64,000 bases of DNA from Balaenoptera acutorostrata (GCF_949987535.1 NC_080068.1:84717254-84781253); one strand, 5' to 3'. Positions 1-11,947 are shown, counted from the first letter of the stretch. Notes: generated by a model from the sequence alone, not told the origin. Numbers and translations are program-made.

Positions 1-310
1 GTACAGCCCTATAAAACTAACATAACAGGTAACATTTTTGAACTTAGATTCAAGTAGTTAGGAGAGTAAAGCACTGTTCACAGTGAACAGGGACTGCAAC
101 ATTGCATGGAAAAAGGCTGGATACAGAGAGGTTTGAAAAACTGAGGTAATTAGTTCAATCCATCACATGTACTAGGACTCAGTGCTCACTCCCAAAGAAA
201 CAGAGAAGGCTCATGGCAGTTTTGTTTTCTAAGAAGTTCTATGAAACATTAAAAATAAACCACTATCCTATACTCAGATGTTATATCACTTGATACTCTT
301 TTGATTCATT
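1..310. other. Unassigned AT-rich DNA
   Basis: I see no gene, SINE, LINE or LTR signature here. Confidence 0.5.
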
Positions 311-904
311 ATGTGTTTGGTGAAAGACTTAAGGGGGGCCCCTATAATCCCTACCTGCTGGTGATCACATGTTTGTTTTTAACCTTAACCTCTTTGAATG
401 TGGGTGGGATCTGTGGCTTGTTTCTAACCAACAGAAAATGGCAAAGGTGATGACATGTTACTCCCACAATTATGTTACCATATAAAAGACTTCATCTTGC
501 CAGCAGACTTGCTCTAGGGATTTCTCCCTTGCTGGCTTTGAGGAAGTAAGCATCCCTGTTAGGAAGCTCACAGGCAAGTTGCTGAGGGTGGCCTCTGGGA
601 CCTGAGGGAAGCCTCCATCCATCAGCCTGCAAGAGGCCAGGGGAGTTCTATAGCCTCATGGAAATGAATTCTGCCAACAACCTGAGTGAGTGAGCTTGGA
701 AATGAATTTCTCCCTGTTGAGCCTCCAGATGAGAACACAGTTTGGATGACACTTATGGCAACCTTGTAACATCCTAGCAGAGGGCCCAGCTAAGCTGAGC
801 CTAGATTCCTGACTCACAGAAACAGTGAGAAACTAAATGTGCACTATTTTAAGCATCTAAGACTGTAATAATTTATTAAACAGAAATAAACAAATAATAT
901 AACA
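311..904 (+). mobile_element. Ancient solo LTR, MLT1-like (ERVL-MaLR type)
   Basis: The block is richer in GC than its surroundings and reads like a mammalian-wide MaLR LTR. It has the phrase for aacctctttgaatgtgggtg near 385, a TATA-like tataaaag at 481, and a 3' part with the typical order 'cctgactcacagaaac', 'gtgagaaactaaatgtgcac', 'ttttaagcatctaag'. The end 'aataatataaca' corresponds to the usual CA terminus near 904. The 5' boundary is uncertain. No internal retroviral region is attached, so it is probably a solo LTR. The subfamily cannot be fixed by eye. Confidence 0.6.
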
Positions 905-1394
905 TGAAAAAGGGCACTTTCAAGCTTATTAATCATATGTTATTCTCAATATTTAGTGAATAAATCCAACATAAGCCACAGTTCTAGGATCTCTTTATTT
1001 CTAAATCTGGCACAATAATTTAAAAGAAAGGGACAGTGACAAACTTTGTGGGTATACAGGAAAGGATCATTGTAGTACGATATTAGAAAACTGCATACTG
1101 TGAGGAAGGGGGTTTATTTAGGCTAGTGACCAAAAGGGTTGGATGAAAAGATTAGCTCTCTTCAAAAACCTGGAGAGTTTTCAGATGGAAGATGGTAGTA
1201 GACTCATTTTGCACTGCTCTGTATCACAGTCATGACTAACAAGTGGAGATTATAAAAATGCGGTTAACTTTCTAAGTCACTGGATGCGGGTAATTAGAGA
1301 ATTGGCTACCTGGTAGAATGGTGAGTTTTGTGTTCCTGGTGAAATTTAAGCAAAGGTTGAATGAAACCCTGTCCCTCATTATGTGGAAAAGGTA
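905..1394. other. Unassigned single-copy-looking DNA
   Basis: No recognisable gene or repeat between the LTR and the tetranucleotide microsatellite. Confidence 0.45.
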
Positions 1395-1395
1395 G

Positions 1396-1449
<54 letters not shown>
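1395..1449 (+). repeat. (GATA)n tetranucleotide microsatellite
   Basis: About thirteen uninterrupted GATA units form a pure array, which makes it likely to be length-polymorphic. The 60-residue reverse-strand frame across it is a repeat artefact. Confidence 0.95.
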
Positions 1450-2054
1450 TGCATTATTACATAGATAAAGTCTATTGCCCAAGTTTTTCCTCTACTTTCT
1501 TCCTTGAGTCCTAAAAAATTTCAAGTGTTTTTTTCATACCAACATCTTGCCTTGCTGATGAAAGTACTACAAGTGGTGTAAACTGCTTTGCTAAAAGCAT
1601 CAGAAGCACACTATGTACCACAGCAGGAATATGTGATAGCCCCTTTATCAATCAATCCCATTCCTCTCAGTGGCTGATATATTTCTTTTCTAGACTAATT
1701 TGTTTGTTGGGTGATGAGTGAATTACAAGCAGCACACGTTAGAATGCTTACTCTATCAAAACAGAAGTCAGCTGCTTTCTACAGCAATGGCTTATGCCAG
1801 CTGGCTAAAGAATGGCATTGGTTCCAGCTGTGTTTTGATGCTACACATTTCTTGCTTTACAGTCCAATCAGATGCACTGGCACTGAATGAAATGGGTCCA
1901 GAAAATACAAGAAAGCATGAAATGAATAGAAAAAGATGATAATGTTATGTAGTGAAATAAATTCTAGTCAGGATTCAGTTAATTGATCACATTACAGACA
2001 GATATTCATAGTTAATATTGTGAAAGCATTATTTCAGTTTCTATAAAGTCTTTC
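1450..2054. other. Unassigned DNA
   Basis: The 73-codon forward frame at 1718-1939 has no recognisable domain and no supporting context. I treat it as chance. Confidence 0.45.
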
Positions 2055-2065
2055 ATATGTAGATA

Positions 2066-2122
2066 TCAGTTACATATATATGTGTGTGTGTATTTAAGTG
2101 TATATACATATATATATACAGA
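2066..2122. repeat. TG/TA-rich simple sequence
   Basis: Short alternating runs of tatatg, tgtgtgtg and tatata. Imperfect low-complexity DNA. Confidence 0.7.
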
Positions 2123-2364
2123 TGTCCATGAACAAGTTGTGTTCATAAAAAATGAAAAGATGTCATCTTTGGATTTAAGTTTCACTTGTCTCATTTGAAT
2201 TTTGCAAATACTTTTTGTATTTTTTATTTAGGATTTAAATAATGCATTCAAATTTTAATTTGTTTAATCTTATAAAAACAGAGTGACTCTTTTAGATTTT
2301 TGAGTAAGTAAATATTAATATAAAGCATATATGTTCACCAAATCTCAACTCTCAGTTCCCTAAT

Positions 2365-2800
2365 GTTTCATTCATTTATTCAAATACTGAGCACTCACTA
2401 TCTGCCCAGAACTGTGGATATAAGGTGAATATGTTATAACCATTACTCTTAGGAAATAACAAGCTGAGAAGAAGCAAAAGAATAAATACTAATAATATGT
2501 GATAGGTGCTAGAATAGAGATTTTCACTATATGGCAAAGGCTCAAAGGAGGGAATAATCGACTCTCTCTGATGGGACTGGTGAAAGTTGTTTAGAGAAAA
2601 TAAAGTTTTGTCATGCCCTTGAGCATGAATAACTGACCAGGGAGAGAAAAGAAGAGAGGCAGGAAGAAATGCAGGCCAAGGAGGCAGCAGAACAAATGTT
2701 TAGAGGTCATAGTCATTTAGAGGTAGGTAGAGTGAGTGAAATGGTATGTCTACTTGCCCAGGGAGAACTTTTGATGTAGTTCTGAATAAAGTGGAGAAAG
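2365..2800 (+). repeat. Ancient LINE remnant (L2/CR1-like)
   Basis: The text starts with 'tcattcatttattcaaatactgagcactcactatc' style wording (here in short pieces) and goes on through 'ggtgctagaatagag' and 'ggaataa'. It resembles an old mammalian LINE remnant of the kind describing 'increasing size lists' near L2/CR1 ends. It is strongly diverged, and the family is a guess. Confidence 0.35.
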
Positions 2801-3170
2801 ATGAAATATGAATGGGAAGGGAGGAGAGAACAGAAAAAAGATGAAAGAAAGAGGAAGAATAAATAGACTATACTAGAATGTGAGCAAGTGGAAATGAAGA
2901 GAACTAAGATAGAAGGGGGAGAAGAGGCAGACAGGTGTACAGAGGTAAAAAAAATTTCTCACTTTCATGAGGCATTTTCTGCAATTATGATAAAAGAGCT
3001 ATGTAGTCATATGTTTTGTGTTGTGACTATATTTTTATGTGGTCTTTTTATATTAAAATTGAATCATTAGAAAAAGAACACCTTGTAACTTCTATGCTTA
3101 ATTTGATAGTATCCCCTACTCATATTTTAGGATTTTCAAGGGAACTTTTAAGAGCTCTGTTATTTATCAT
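2801..3170. other. Purine-rich then AT-rich DNA, unassigned
   Basis: A purine-rich strand from about 2805 to 2950 is followed by AT-rich sequence. The 60-codon frame at 2888-3070 shows no domain. Confidence 0.4.
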
Positions 3171-3179
3171 TAATGTTTA

Positions 3180-3320
3180 GCCATCCATTCATTTACTCCT
3201 CTATTATATAATGTCATCAATTCATTTACAAATGTTTTATGAGCCCCACTGAATCTAGGAATAACGCCAGATGCTAGCAACATGTCAGTGAACAAAAAGG
3301 TCCAAGACTTTGCCTTCTAA
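3180..3320 (+). repeat. Ancient LINE remnant (L2/CR1-like)
   Basis: 'ttcatttacaaatgttttat', then 'gagccccactgaatctagg' and 'cagtgaacaaaaaggtcc' match the order seen in an old, common mammalian LINE remnant. It is the same type as the one near 2365 and 53470. Confidence 0.4.
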
Positions 3321-4667
3321 CTAAATTGCCTTTTCTAACTAAAATGATAGCAGACTTATTAAGAAGATGCAAATTAAGAGCACAAAATTTCAGATCTTTT
3401 TGCTTGCCATTTAGAATTGTCATGACTTCTTGTTGTATTTACTTTTATGGGCACTGGCTCTTACTTTACCTCTGAAGAGTTCTGCTTTGGCCAAAATGAC
3501 CACATTCCATCTTTGTGAATGTAAATTCAGACATTTGTATAAGATGGCTTTGTGTGTTGATTCCCTTTGTGATTTATTTTGGACCACTTTGCCAAGGCCT
3601 TTAATTGAGTAAAATTGTTATCCCTTTATCTAGTTATAATAATCAGTACCCTTAATTTTTAAGCCAACTTTTCCACATAAGCTGCCACAGGTGGGTAATG
3701 GCAACTGAAAAGCTATAGAAAGGTGGGAGTAATTATTGTGACCTGCTTGTTATCAGAACAAATTCTATTACTCCCAGAGAAAGTCCTGCCAATCCAGCAA
3801 CATCTCTTTCCCACTGGGAGGGTAAAGTTCCTCATCCTTTTTTCCTGCCTCACATTTACTCTTGCAGCTGCATTATTGGCCAGACCTGATGTTTTTCTCC
3901 TGACTGCCAAATGGTTAAGAAACCACAAGCAGGCTGTTTCCTTTTCTCGAGGCAAAATTACCATACACAAACATCCGACTCAGGATAAGTCAATTACCTT
4001 GGTCAACTGATTTACAATTTAACTGGGGCAAGGTTTTGATAGAGATATTAAAAGGGAATAAATTTATAACACTGACATAAAGCCCAGAATTCACTGCTTC
4101 TGCCAAGAGCAGCCACATTCTACACTCCACTGGGCAGGTTAATTCAGCCTTTGGCTTATTGGATTTTTTCTTTTCCAACAGTTTCACATATGTTTTTGGG
4201 GTTTAAGTAACCTTCTGCTTAAGGCCCCATGTCTCCAGTAGAGTAGAGCCTTGTGTATATGACAGCAGCAGATCCACAGTCTGCTGGGTGTGCTCTGGAA
4301 TCATATTACCCCATCTCTTCCTTTGATTCCTCCTGTTCTCCAGTAGGTGGTAGACAAACAGTACGGTGACTACTTATTTAAGCTGCCAGAAAATGTGGGA
4401 ATAGGAACCAGGGCATGTTTTTCCCCAGGCAAGAAACAGATCAGGATGTATTAGGCTGTTGCTGCTTTCTTCCTAACTCTTGTTCTGGCCATCAAATCGC
4501 CTTTTAAAAGTAATGTATCAAGTCACATTTCTGTAAAACATTACAAAGCCTGGTCCAGAAGCATTATTTTTTAAAAAATACGTTGTAATAATAAAAGTAG
4601 AAAGTAAGTAGTTTTCTTGCAGATTTTTGTTTTTTTTATGGCTCTGGGAAAGGTTCTGGAAAAGGTT
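3321..4667. other. Repeat-poor DNA
   Basis: No mobile-element signature was seen for more than 1.3 kb, which is unusual in this window. Short overlapping frames occur on both strands (3723-4010 forward, 3713-3970 reverse). They have no recognisable domain or signal peptide and no splice context, so I do not call a gene. Confidence 0.45.
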
Positions 4668-4699
4668 CTTGATTTTCTAGATACTTTGAGAAAATCAAG
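4668..4699. repeat. Perfect 11-bp inverted repeat
   Basis: The arm CTTGATTTTCT (4668-4678) is exactly complementary to AGAAAATCAAG (4689-4699) around a 10-nt loop. The stem does not extend further, so it is too short for a typical microRNA precursor. Confidence 0.85.
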
Positions 4700-4860
4700 T
4701 AAAAGAGACACAATGCTACACAATAAACTGCAAGCTACTGTAGACCAGGTCCTTTTTCTAGAATCTTATCTGTATTCAGCAGAAGTTAACAATGCATGAC
4801 AAAAAGAAGATGCTTAGTAAATTTATGTCAAGTTTATCTCCTAAATTTTCTTGCTAGGAT

Positions 4861-4932
4861 TTGAGAGAGGAAAGAGAGTAGGGGAAGAGAGAGAAAGAAA
4901 GAAAGAGAGAGGGAGGGGAGAGAGAGAGAAGT
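4861..4932 (+). repeat. GA-rich low-complexity tract
   Basis: Nearly pure purine run of gagaga, gaaagaaag and gggagggg units. Confidence 0.9.
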
Positions 4933-6207
4933 AGGCATGGCATTTGGGGAATGTGATCATGGATTGTCCTTAAACTAAACTTTACAGTATTACTATGGAG
5001 CACAGAACTTTAAAATTGTTCAAACTGGTGACAGATCTTATTCTCATGGGGAAAAAAAATAGGGTCACACTCTTCTTATTAAGAAGAGTAAAACAAATCA
5101 AACCACTACCTTTTTGGTTAACACATTACATTAAAAGAATCTTGCTTGATATTGTATATTAAATCATGTAACTTTAAATTCCTTGAGAATATAAGGAGTA
5201 AGTACCTGAAAAAATTTTTAAATCAAATATTTAAATAATACACGAAGATGAAGCTTGATAACTCTAAAAATATTCCCCTACATTGTGCTATCTTTTTCTG
5301 TAATCAAGGTTAACTAAAAAGTCTTATTTAAAATATAATTATTAAAACTCAAAAACAAAACAAGCAATAATTGGCTTGGCCGTGGCCATTCTTTGACTGC
5401 CTGTGTAGAGATGTGCCCTGTATTCCAAACCTTTAACCTCATTCACAGTCCTCATGTCAGTTACTTGATTCCTACCTACTTCTTTGTATCCAAATTTAAC
5501 CTTAATTCACAGGTTTGCTTATGTCTTTAAACCCTATTTCTACACATGGATCCACCCCGCAGTTTAAATACCTATATTTTATTCTTGGCCTTATGTGACC
5601 TGAGAATTTTCTTGCAAATATTATGCACTTAATAATGCCCTATTATATTAAATTGTGTTGATTTTATTTCTGTCCATGCTCTCTTACAAAATTGGACCTG
5701 AGTCCGTCTTACCTTCTCACCTTATCTTTTCTTTTGATTGTTAACTGATATTCTAGAATGTGACCTGACTTTGTCTTCAGGACTTATAGTACCTCCATAG
5801 CAAATTTAAATGTTCCACCCATTTGTTTAGGTTCTCTATTCTGTATCCACACTGTTTATTCCATCTCTAAGATATGCCACACCACCTTTCCCCAAATGCT
5901 GTTAAGTCCATGATCCATATGCCACAAATCAGGATATATAAATGAGAAATGATCCTGTTTGAACTTAACTTTGGCCAGTCGTAATGGAGACAGATTTAAA
6001 GACAGGGAGTTTCCTTAAGACACTTAAATAAGATACTTAAGATACTCGGTTTTCCTTAGTAAAAGCGGGGCATTCTTTAATAGCCTAGTGTTCAATTTAT
6101 CCTGCTTCTTGTTCTAATGGACATACAAGGCCCTCACCTTGACAGAGGGAAGGAAAGTAATGTAGATGACTTAAGAGCAATGGCATCTGTGGCAACAGGA
6201 TTGAGGG
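4933..6207. other. Unassigned DNA left of the provirus
   Basis: AT-rich to 5390, then mixed composition. No confident repeat or gene. It serves as the left flank of the endogenous retrovirus. Confidence 0.4.
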
Positions 6208-6871
6208 TGACTATGTTGAAATTTACTGAGCCTTGCGATCCTAGAAAACACCAGGATTAATGAAACTCTGTCACCTTTTCATGTTCCCAGCCATGGCTTA
6301 CTATAAAAAGAAGCACTCTTCTCCATATGACTTAGATAAAATTCACAAATGTCTCCTTTGCTTACCTATAACAAGACCAGACAGAGATATGAAACTTCCC
6401 ATTCATTGCCTTATAAATGATTAGCTGAACTGCTTTGGTTCCACTGATTAGTCAGAACTAAATGCTTGTCAACTGAACTTTGGTTAAGATTCTCTACCAT
6501 CCTCCATATCCCTGAACTTTGACCCCCTCTCAGCCTAAACATATAGCAACCCTTCCATAAGACCCTCTTGAGAGTAGGCTGGCTTTCAGTGTAAAACAGT
6601 CACTGACCCACCATCCAATCACACCATCCTTCCTCATACCACATTCCCAAACCCAGTTTTGTAGTCTTTAATACTCTTCTTTGTAAAGCAAAAGCCCCTT
6701 TCTATCTATCTTTGCAATGCTGGCAAATCTCTTGGTCAGAACATTCTCCCTATTGCAATAAACTCTCTCCTCCTATTCCTAGAGTTCCTTTCCCCTGTTT
6801 TGCAATAAGCCTTTCCTAAGGAGAGATAAGTCTCTCCTTATCTAGGTCCTGAATTTGTCCTTTATTTGACA
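6208..6871 (+). repeat. 5' LTR of the provirus
   Basis: It begins TGACTATGTTG and ends near CA at 6870-6871. It shares ordered segments with the block at 11283, for example 'atgacttagata', 'aatagctgaactg' or close variants, and 'caactttggt'-type wording. An AATAAA signal lies at 6757-6762, followed by a pyrimidine-rich U5-like stretch. This order (U3, poly-A signal, U5) fits a gammaretrovirus-like LTR. Confidence 0.7.
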
Positions 6872-6876
6872 TTTTC

Positions 6877-6894
6877 TGGTGCTTGGACTGAGAT
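6877..6894 (+). other. Primer-binding-site-like sequence
   Basis: TGGTGCTTGGACTGAGAT starts five bases after the LTR. It keeps the invariant TGG and agrees at about 13 of 18 positions with the tRNA-His-type primer site known from HERV-H-like elements. Decay may explain the mismatches, but another tRNA remains possible. Confidence 0.45.
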
Positions 6895-9800
6895 CGGGCC
6901 TCACCTATGGACTCCCACCATCCCCTCATAGGTTATGGTACCTTGTGGGTCCTTTAACTCCTCTGCTGCTAGGTGATTTTCAGATCCTTCATTGAGTTCA
7001 ATTCTCAAACCAGTGTGCCAGACATATTGTCTGTTGTAGCATGGTAAGGAGTTATTTTAATTTTTTCAGGCAAAGAGATTATGTTTTTACCTTTCTCTGA
7101 AGCCTCTTCTGCTTTTCCTAGGTTCCCCATACCTGAGGACTGTGCAAGGCATTTCCTCCTTTCCTTTGACCTCAGAGATTTCCTACGGGGTTCCCTTGGC
7201 TCTCTGCCCCAGGGATTGTGTGAGGAAATTAATCAAGTAGAATTCTCCCCTAGGCTCTTAACAGATTTTTTTTTTTTTTCATTTCTCTCTTCGGTGTAAA
7301 TCCCATGGGTAACTCTCACTTTATTTGGCTCCGTCCCTCCTCTGCTTCCACTGACTGTATGCTTTGCTATTATGGCACTAATTCAATCTAGTATCACCCA
7401 GTAATGGTAAACTTTTACCAAAGGCAATTTAGAACTCAAATAGCATCTTAGGGAAACTTGGGATATCCCCACACTGGCTCATCTAAGCCTCTCTCTTCCC
7501 ATCACCCCTCCCTTCTCCCTCCCTCTCTTCTATCTTCCATCTTTCCTAAAACTACCTTGAATCCTTTTATCTGATCCTTTTAACACCTCAACCTACTCCA
7601 CCCCTCTATCCACCCTTACCAGACCTTTCCCTTCCCACTCCAGCCTCTCAATTCCCTAATGTCATTTAAGTCCTCTTCTCCTATTCAACCATCAGAGGCC
7701 GAAACAGGTGGTTGGAAACAAGCTAGATGTTTTACCCACTCAGATGGGCTTTGGAGACACCCAGATGGCCCCTTGGTTTCTCCTCAGTTCTTTGTCTATA
7801 TTCTCCATAAGAGAATCATCATGGCAAATGAACTCTTAATGGTTTTTCTCAGCAGTTACTGGTCAGGAGCAGATAAAATCAACTTGTGTCATCTTCCAGA
7901 AAAACATTCCTTGTAAAAATGTAAAGGTGAGGAAAGAAAGAGTCAGCTCTTCCATATAAACTAGTAAATTTTGTATTTTCTCTTGTTTATGACTGAAACA
8001 TAGCTAAGATTTTTAAACTGAAACTCAAGCTCTCTATTTTTGTCTGTATGTCTGTATATGTGCACATGTAGTATATTCCTACCTTCAGAGAGTATTACCA
8101 AATTATATCATATAAACCCTATCAATGAGCTCTATTAAATAGCACTTACATAAACTTAAAATCCCCAGAAAGTAATGAAATTTAACTTACTCTGAAAATT
8201 TTTATTCCAACAATTAGGTTGTGGAGTATGTTAGCTTGCAGATAGTTTTCAAGATTTTTCAGTAATTTAAAACAGACTTATGCTAAATTAAGTATACACA
8301 GCATGTAGGATATGTTTTTATTAAAGAAAAAAAAGCATATTTTTTTCCTAAAGTAAATTAACTATTCCAGAATGAGAAAGATGTTAAGTGTAGAAAAATA
8401 GCCAAATGAATACGGAAGTTATACAGGGTTTGCAAAAAGGGAATTTTATTTGTCATGGTAAATGTTAGCTAAGTTTTCATGGGTTTATTCTCAAGATTTT
8501 AAAATGAGATTAAATATGAAATATTATACTCATAAAAAATTGATTTTTGTTTTCTCTCTGTTAAAATTTTCTTAGATTATTGGTCTCCTCTTAATAAGAG
8601 TTTGTAAAAAGATTTTCTTTACCTTCTGAGTTATTTGCCTGGAAGGTAAAGATTCTGTGTCTTATCAAAATAGTTTCCAGTGCTTTATGTTGACTTTATC
8701 ATGTCCTTGATTATTTAGAAGAACAAAGTCTTTGCACTTTGAAAAAGAAGCTAATGTTTTTTGTTTTTTGATTTTTTACCATTATGTTACCTCTTTATTT
8801 ATTTTTAAAGTCTTTTACTGTCACTTTGGTAATCCAATTTAACAACTTTTGTCATTTTGCATTCCCAAAATCAAATCTTAAATATTTTTTGCACCTAATA
8901 CTGTCTTTGAGATTTCCTAGAGGGCCCCTGGAAAATCACAGAGGATCTGTTCTTCTACTTTGTAAAAAGAGGTGCTAAAAATGATTAGGTTTATTTGATA
9001 TGTTATGAGATACATGGGAAGTGTCATCATATCAGAAGAGATGCTTAACCTTCTTTAGGTTAAATTTGTATGTGTAAAATATTGTTAAATATAAACATTT
9101 CAGAAACTGTATGACGTTCCTAGAGATATGGCAATGTCCTTACTGTTCATGATGTTTTTATTTATCAGGGTCCTGATGCTGCTTTGCCTGATATTAGTCA
9201 ACAGTATAGTGTTATCAATCATAATTTCAGTTTTTTAAAAAATGTTGTACACCATAGAAACAACAAATTTCCTTGTTAATTGCCTTATTTTTGTAATAAA
9301 CTTCCATCAGTCATTTTAAAACTTTAGTAATCTGCAGAGAGTTTTACTGTGATATCTCCACGATTGTGCTTGTAATCAACCATAGGCCGGAGTGCTTCAT
9401 CTTTAACAAAAAAGGGCTTTGTCAGAGACCCATGGTAAGGACTATGCCAGGTAATTTTGGGCACAGGTTTCTGATGACACTGCTCAAACAACTTTGAGAT
9501 CCTACCACCAGATGGAGTGAGGATTTCTAGAATTCTGATTGAGAAGCTGATGGATTCATTAGACTGCCAACCCAAGATGGTTGAAACAAGAATTAATTGC
9601 ACAGGACTAAAAGAACTGATGAGGGATGATTATGGGTTTCTTTTGGAATATTGCTGATGCTCAATTTTCCAGAAAAAAGAAACTTTTCTTTTCTCTTAAG
9701 CTATTTATAGCTTATAAGAATTTGATATGCTATGCTTTTTGTAAATGAGAATAAAACATCTGTGCTTTTCTCCCTGCCTGATCCCTCCAGAATTGGGAAT

Positions 9801-11266
9801 TTCTTATATTCTTATTTACATGGCAATATAATTATTTGTATGGGTTCAACAAGGATCTGGACTCCTTGTTAACTGAACATAATTGGAAACATTGGTTATG
9901 TAACAAAGGCTTTGAGTGGAATGTCATATTTAAGAATGATACTTGATTCAGATATGACTAGACACTTTAAAAGAACTAATAAGGTTGACGTCATGGAGTA
10001 AGTGCTTACAAATTCCCTTGGAAAACTGGCCTGATGCCTGGTTTACAGACTTCACAGTCTTATAGATGATTAAGGAAATTAACTCCCTGGCAGGTTGAGG
10101 GCTTGTAGGATATTTTGAGTTCATTAAGAAGAAAGGAATTTATCAAAATCAGTAGGTACTACAGGAAAAATTTCCTGGTAAGTTCTTGGCTTGACTTCCT
10201 AGCCTCAGGAGACTTAAAAACCCAATCTGAGATTCTTTATGAAAACGTCCCACAAAAAAAATTTATAAAAGCCTGTATATTAAATTACCATTCTTGTAGT
10301 ACTTATGTAAATAATCAGGCCAAATCTAATGAAATCAGCCTTATTTTGTGATCAAAAATAATCTTTCTTTGGTATTATCTTTGATCAAAATGGAGGTGAC
10401 TAGAAAGAGAAATTTTGTGTGTCATTGGAAAAACTACAGTACATCCTAGTGGATTATCAGAGTCTGGCCCTATTTATTGTTTTTGAGCTATTTTTCCCCT
10501 CTATGTAATTTTCAGGTAACTGATAGCTATGAAAAAAAAATATTGTTACCTACTTATTAATTGGATTGAATTTTGTTATCTTGGACAGTGTCAATCCTTA
10601 CCAAAATTTCAAATCTTCCAGTTCCTTTTAATATCTGGCAACAACTCTCCAAACAAACATATCCAACTTTTCTCCTTCCTCCTAACTTAATGACACTGAG
10701 AACTAAAATCTGACAGCCTAAATCCTCATTGGAACTTTATGTTGCCTGTTGCTCAACTTTTTCCCCAGATCTGAAGATTGTGACATAAGGCCCAATGACT
10801 TGACATATACCTGAAAGGACTCATCACTGCAGCTGACCATGTGTGGGCTGGATTTTTCCCTGGAATAGCTGCTGCCTGGGTCACTGAGGCAGTCTGTTAA
10901 ATTCTCAGGTCATGCACGCCCTTATATTCCATGGCTGTGGGAAATATCACTAAGAGCTTCAACCTCTTAGCTTTAAGAACTCAACAAGCAGTGCTGCATA
11001 ATAAAAAATATTTTAAGCCACTAACCTCTTGAACTTTAATAAAAACTTTTGTTAATATTTCTATTTGCATTTTAGGCATCCCTCTATTAAGGTGAACAAA
11101 ATAACTGGCATTTGTCACCACTTCTTAGTAGATGGCTCAACTGATTTTTCAGAAACAATGTCAACAGGAATCTTCAGGAAACTATTTCTTAGACTCTACT
11201 TTGCCCCACTTGAGAGATCTGTGACCCCTCTGAGTTGTTAAGCAATTAGTACATATCATTAGGCTT
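6895..11266 (+). pseudogene. Degenerate retroviral internal region
   Basis: No long open frame survives. A gag-like leader with a start codon in a Met-Gly context lies at about 7302, followed by a proline-rich stretch near 7500-7680, as gag matrix/linker regions often show. Between about 7920 and 9300 the sequence is AT-rich and I recognise no pol motif, so pol is probably deleted or beyond recognition. Near 10840-11080 the forward frame has the look of a transmembrane envelope subunit, a hydrophobic stretch followed by a heptad-like region, broken by stops. All of this is dead coding sequence. Confidence 0.45.
9324..9605 (-). pseudogene. Unidentified reading frame inside the provirus, possible processed-gene fragment
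   Basis: About 92 codons are open on the reverse strand, ending in a stop at 9324-9326. The stretch has more balanced base composition than the AT-rich DNA on both sides and a protein-like residue mix with Trp, His, Pro and charged residues well spread. There is no good ATG: the frame begins at a GTG and is closed upstream by a stop at 9630-9632. The DNA after the stop resembles a 3' untranslated region. I do not recognise the protein. It could be a 5'-truncated processed pseudogene, retroviral antisense sequence or chance. Confidence 0.3.
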
Positions 11267-11281
11267 GAAAAAAAGGAGGGA
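11267..11281 (+). other. Polypurine tract of the provirus
   Basis: An all-purine run, gaaaaaaaggaggga, ends two bases before the TG that opens the 3' LTR. This is the expected position for the plus-strand primer of reverse transcription. Confidence 0.65.
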
Positions 11282-11282
11282 C

Positions 11283-11947
11283 TGACGAAGTTGGAGTTTA
11301 TCCAAGCCCTGTGACTCTGGAAAACAGGGAAGGTTAATGAAATCCCCTTATCCTTTTATGTTTGGAAATGGCTTACTGAAAATAAACACTCTTCCTCTTA
11401 TGACTTAGATAAGGCTCAAGGGTGCCCCCTTGTTTACCTATGACAAAGCCAGACTCAGACCTATAAATACCCTTTCTTTGCTTCATAAATGAATAGCTGA
11501 ACTGTGTTGTCCTTATTGATCAATCAAAACAAAATCCCTGTTAACCAAACTTTGGTCAAATTCCTTTCCTCTCTCAGAGCCCTGAATTTTGACTCACTCT
11601 CAGTCTGAACCAGCATACAACCTCTCCTTAATTACCTACCACTTCCACAAGAACAGGCTGACTTCAAGGTAAATCATTCTCTGGTCTACTACCCCATCAT
11701 GCCACCATTGCTCATCTCACTTCCTCAAATCTGGTTCTTTCTAGACTTGGTAACTCCTCCTTATTTAAAAAAAAGAAAAAAAAAAAAGGCCTTTTCTTTT
11801 CTGCCTAACCATTAAGAATCTTCTACATCTCATGGTCAGTTGGGCAGTGCATTTCCCCTATTACAATAATCCCTTGTCTGACTCTTGCAATCATCCTTTG
11901 CAGTATAGTTTCTCCTTACTTAAGTCTAGAGGGTTTTTTAATTTGAA
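11283..11947 (+). repeat. 3' LTR of the provirus
   Basis: It begins TGACGAAGTTGG and parallels the 5' LTR along its whole length. Its poly-A signal has decayed to AATAAT at 11865-11870, and an A-rich insertion at 11766-11788 is absent from the 5' copy. The end is set near 11947 by alignment with the 5' LTR terminus. Confidence 0.7.

Larger units (their letters stand above)
6208..11947 (+). mobile_element. Decayed class I endogenous retrovirus (provirus)
   Basis: Two related, same-orientation LTR-like blocks (6208-6871 and 11283-11947) flank about 4.4 kb. A primer-binding-site-like sequence follows the first block, and a purine-rich tract directly precedes the second. That layout defines a provirus. 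The internal part is shorter than a complete retroviral genome and carries many stops, so coding capacity is lost. The LTRs differ at many positions, which indicates an old insertion. I saw no clear short target duplication. The class I assignment rests on LTR style and the primer site. The family name is unresolved. Confidence 0.7.

Noticed and set aside
1390..1450. Direct repeats considered as a CRISPR array
   Set aside because: They are contiguous 4-bp units with no spacers, in a mammalian genome.
1272..1454. Reverse frame with repeated YLSI units
   Set aside because: It is a translation of the GATA microsatellite.
4668..4699. Hairpin considered as a microRNA precursor
   Set aside because: The 11-bp stem does not extend, while microRNA precursors need about 25-30 paired bases.
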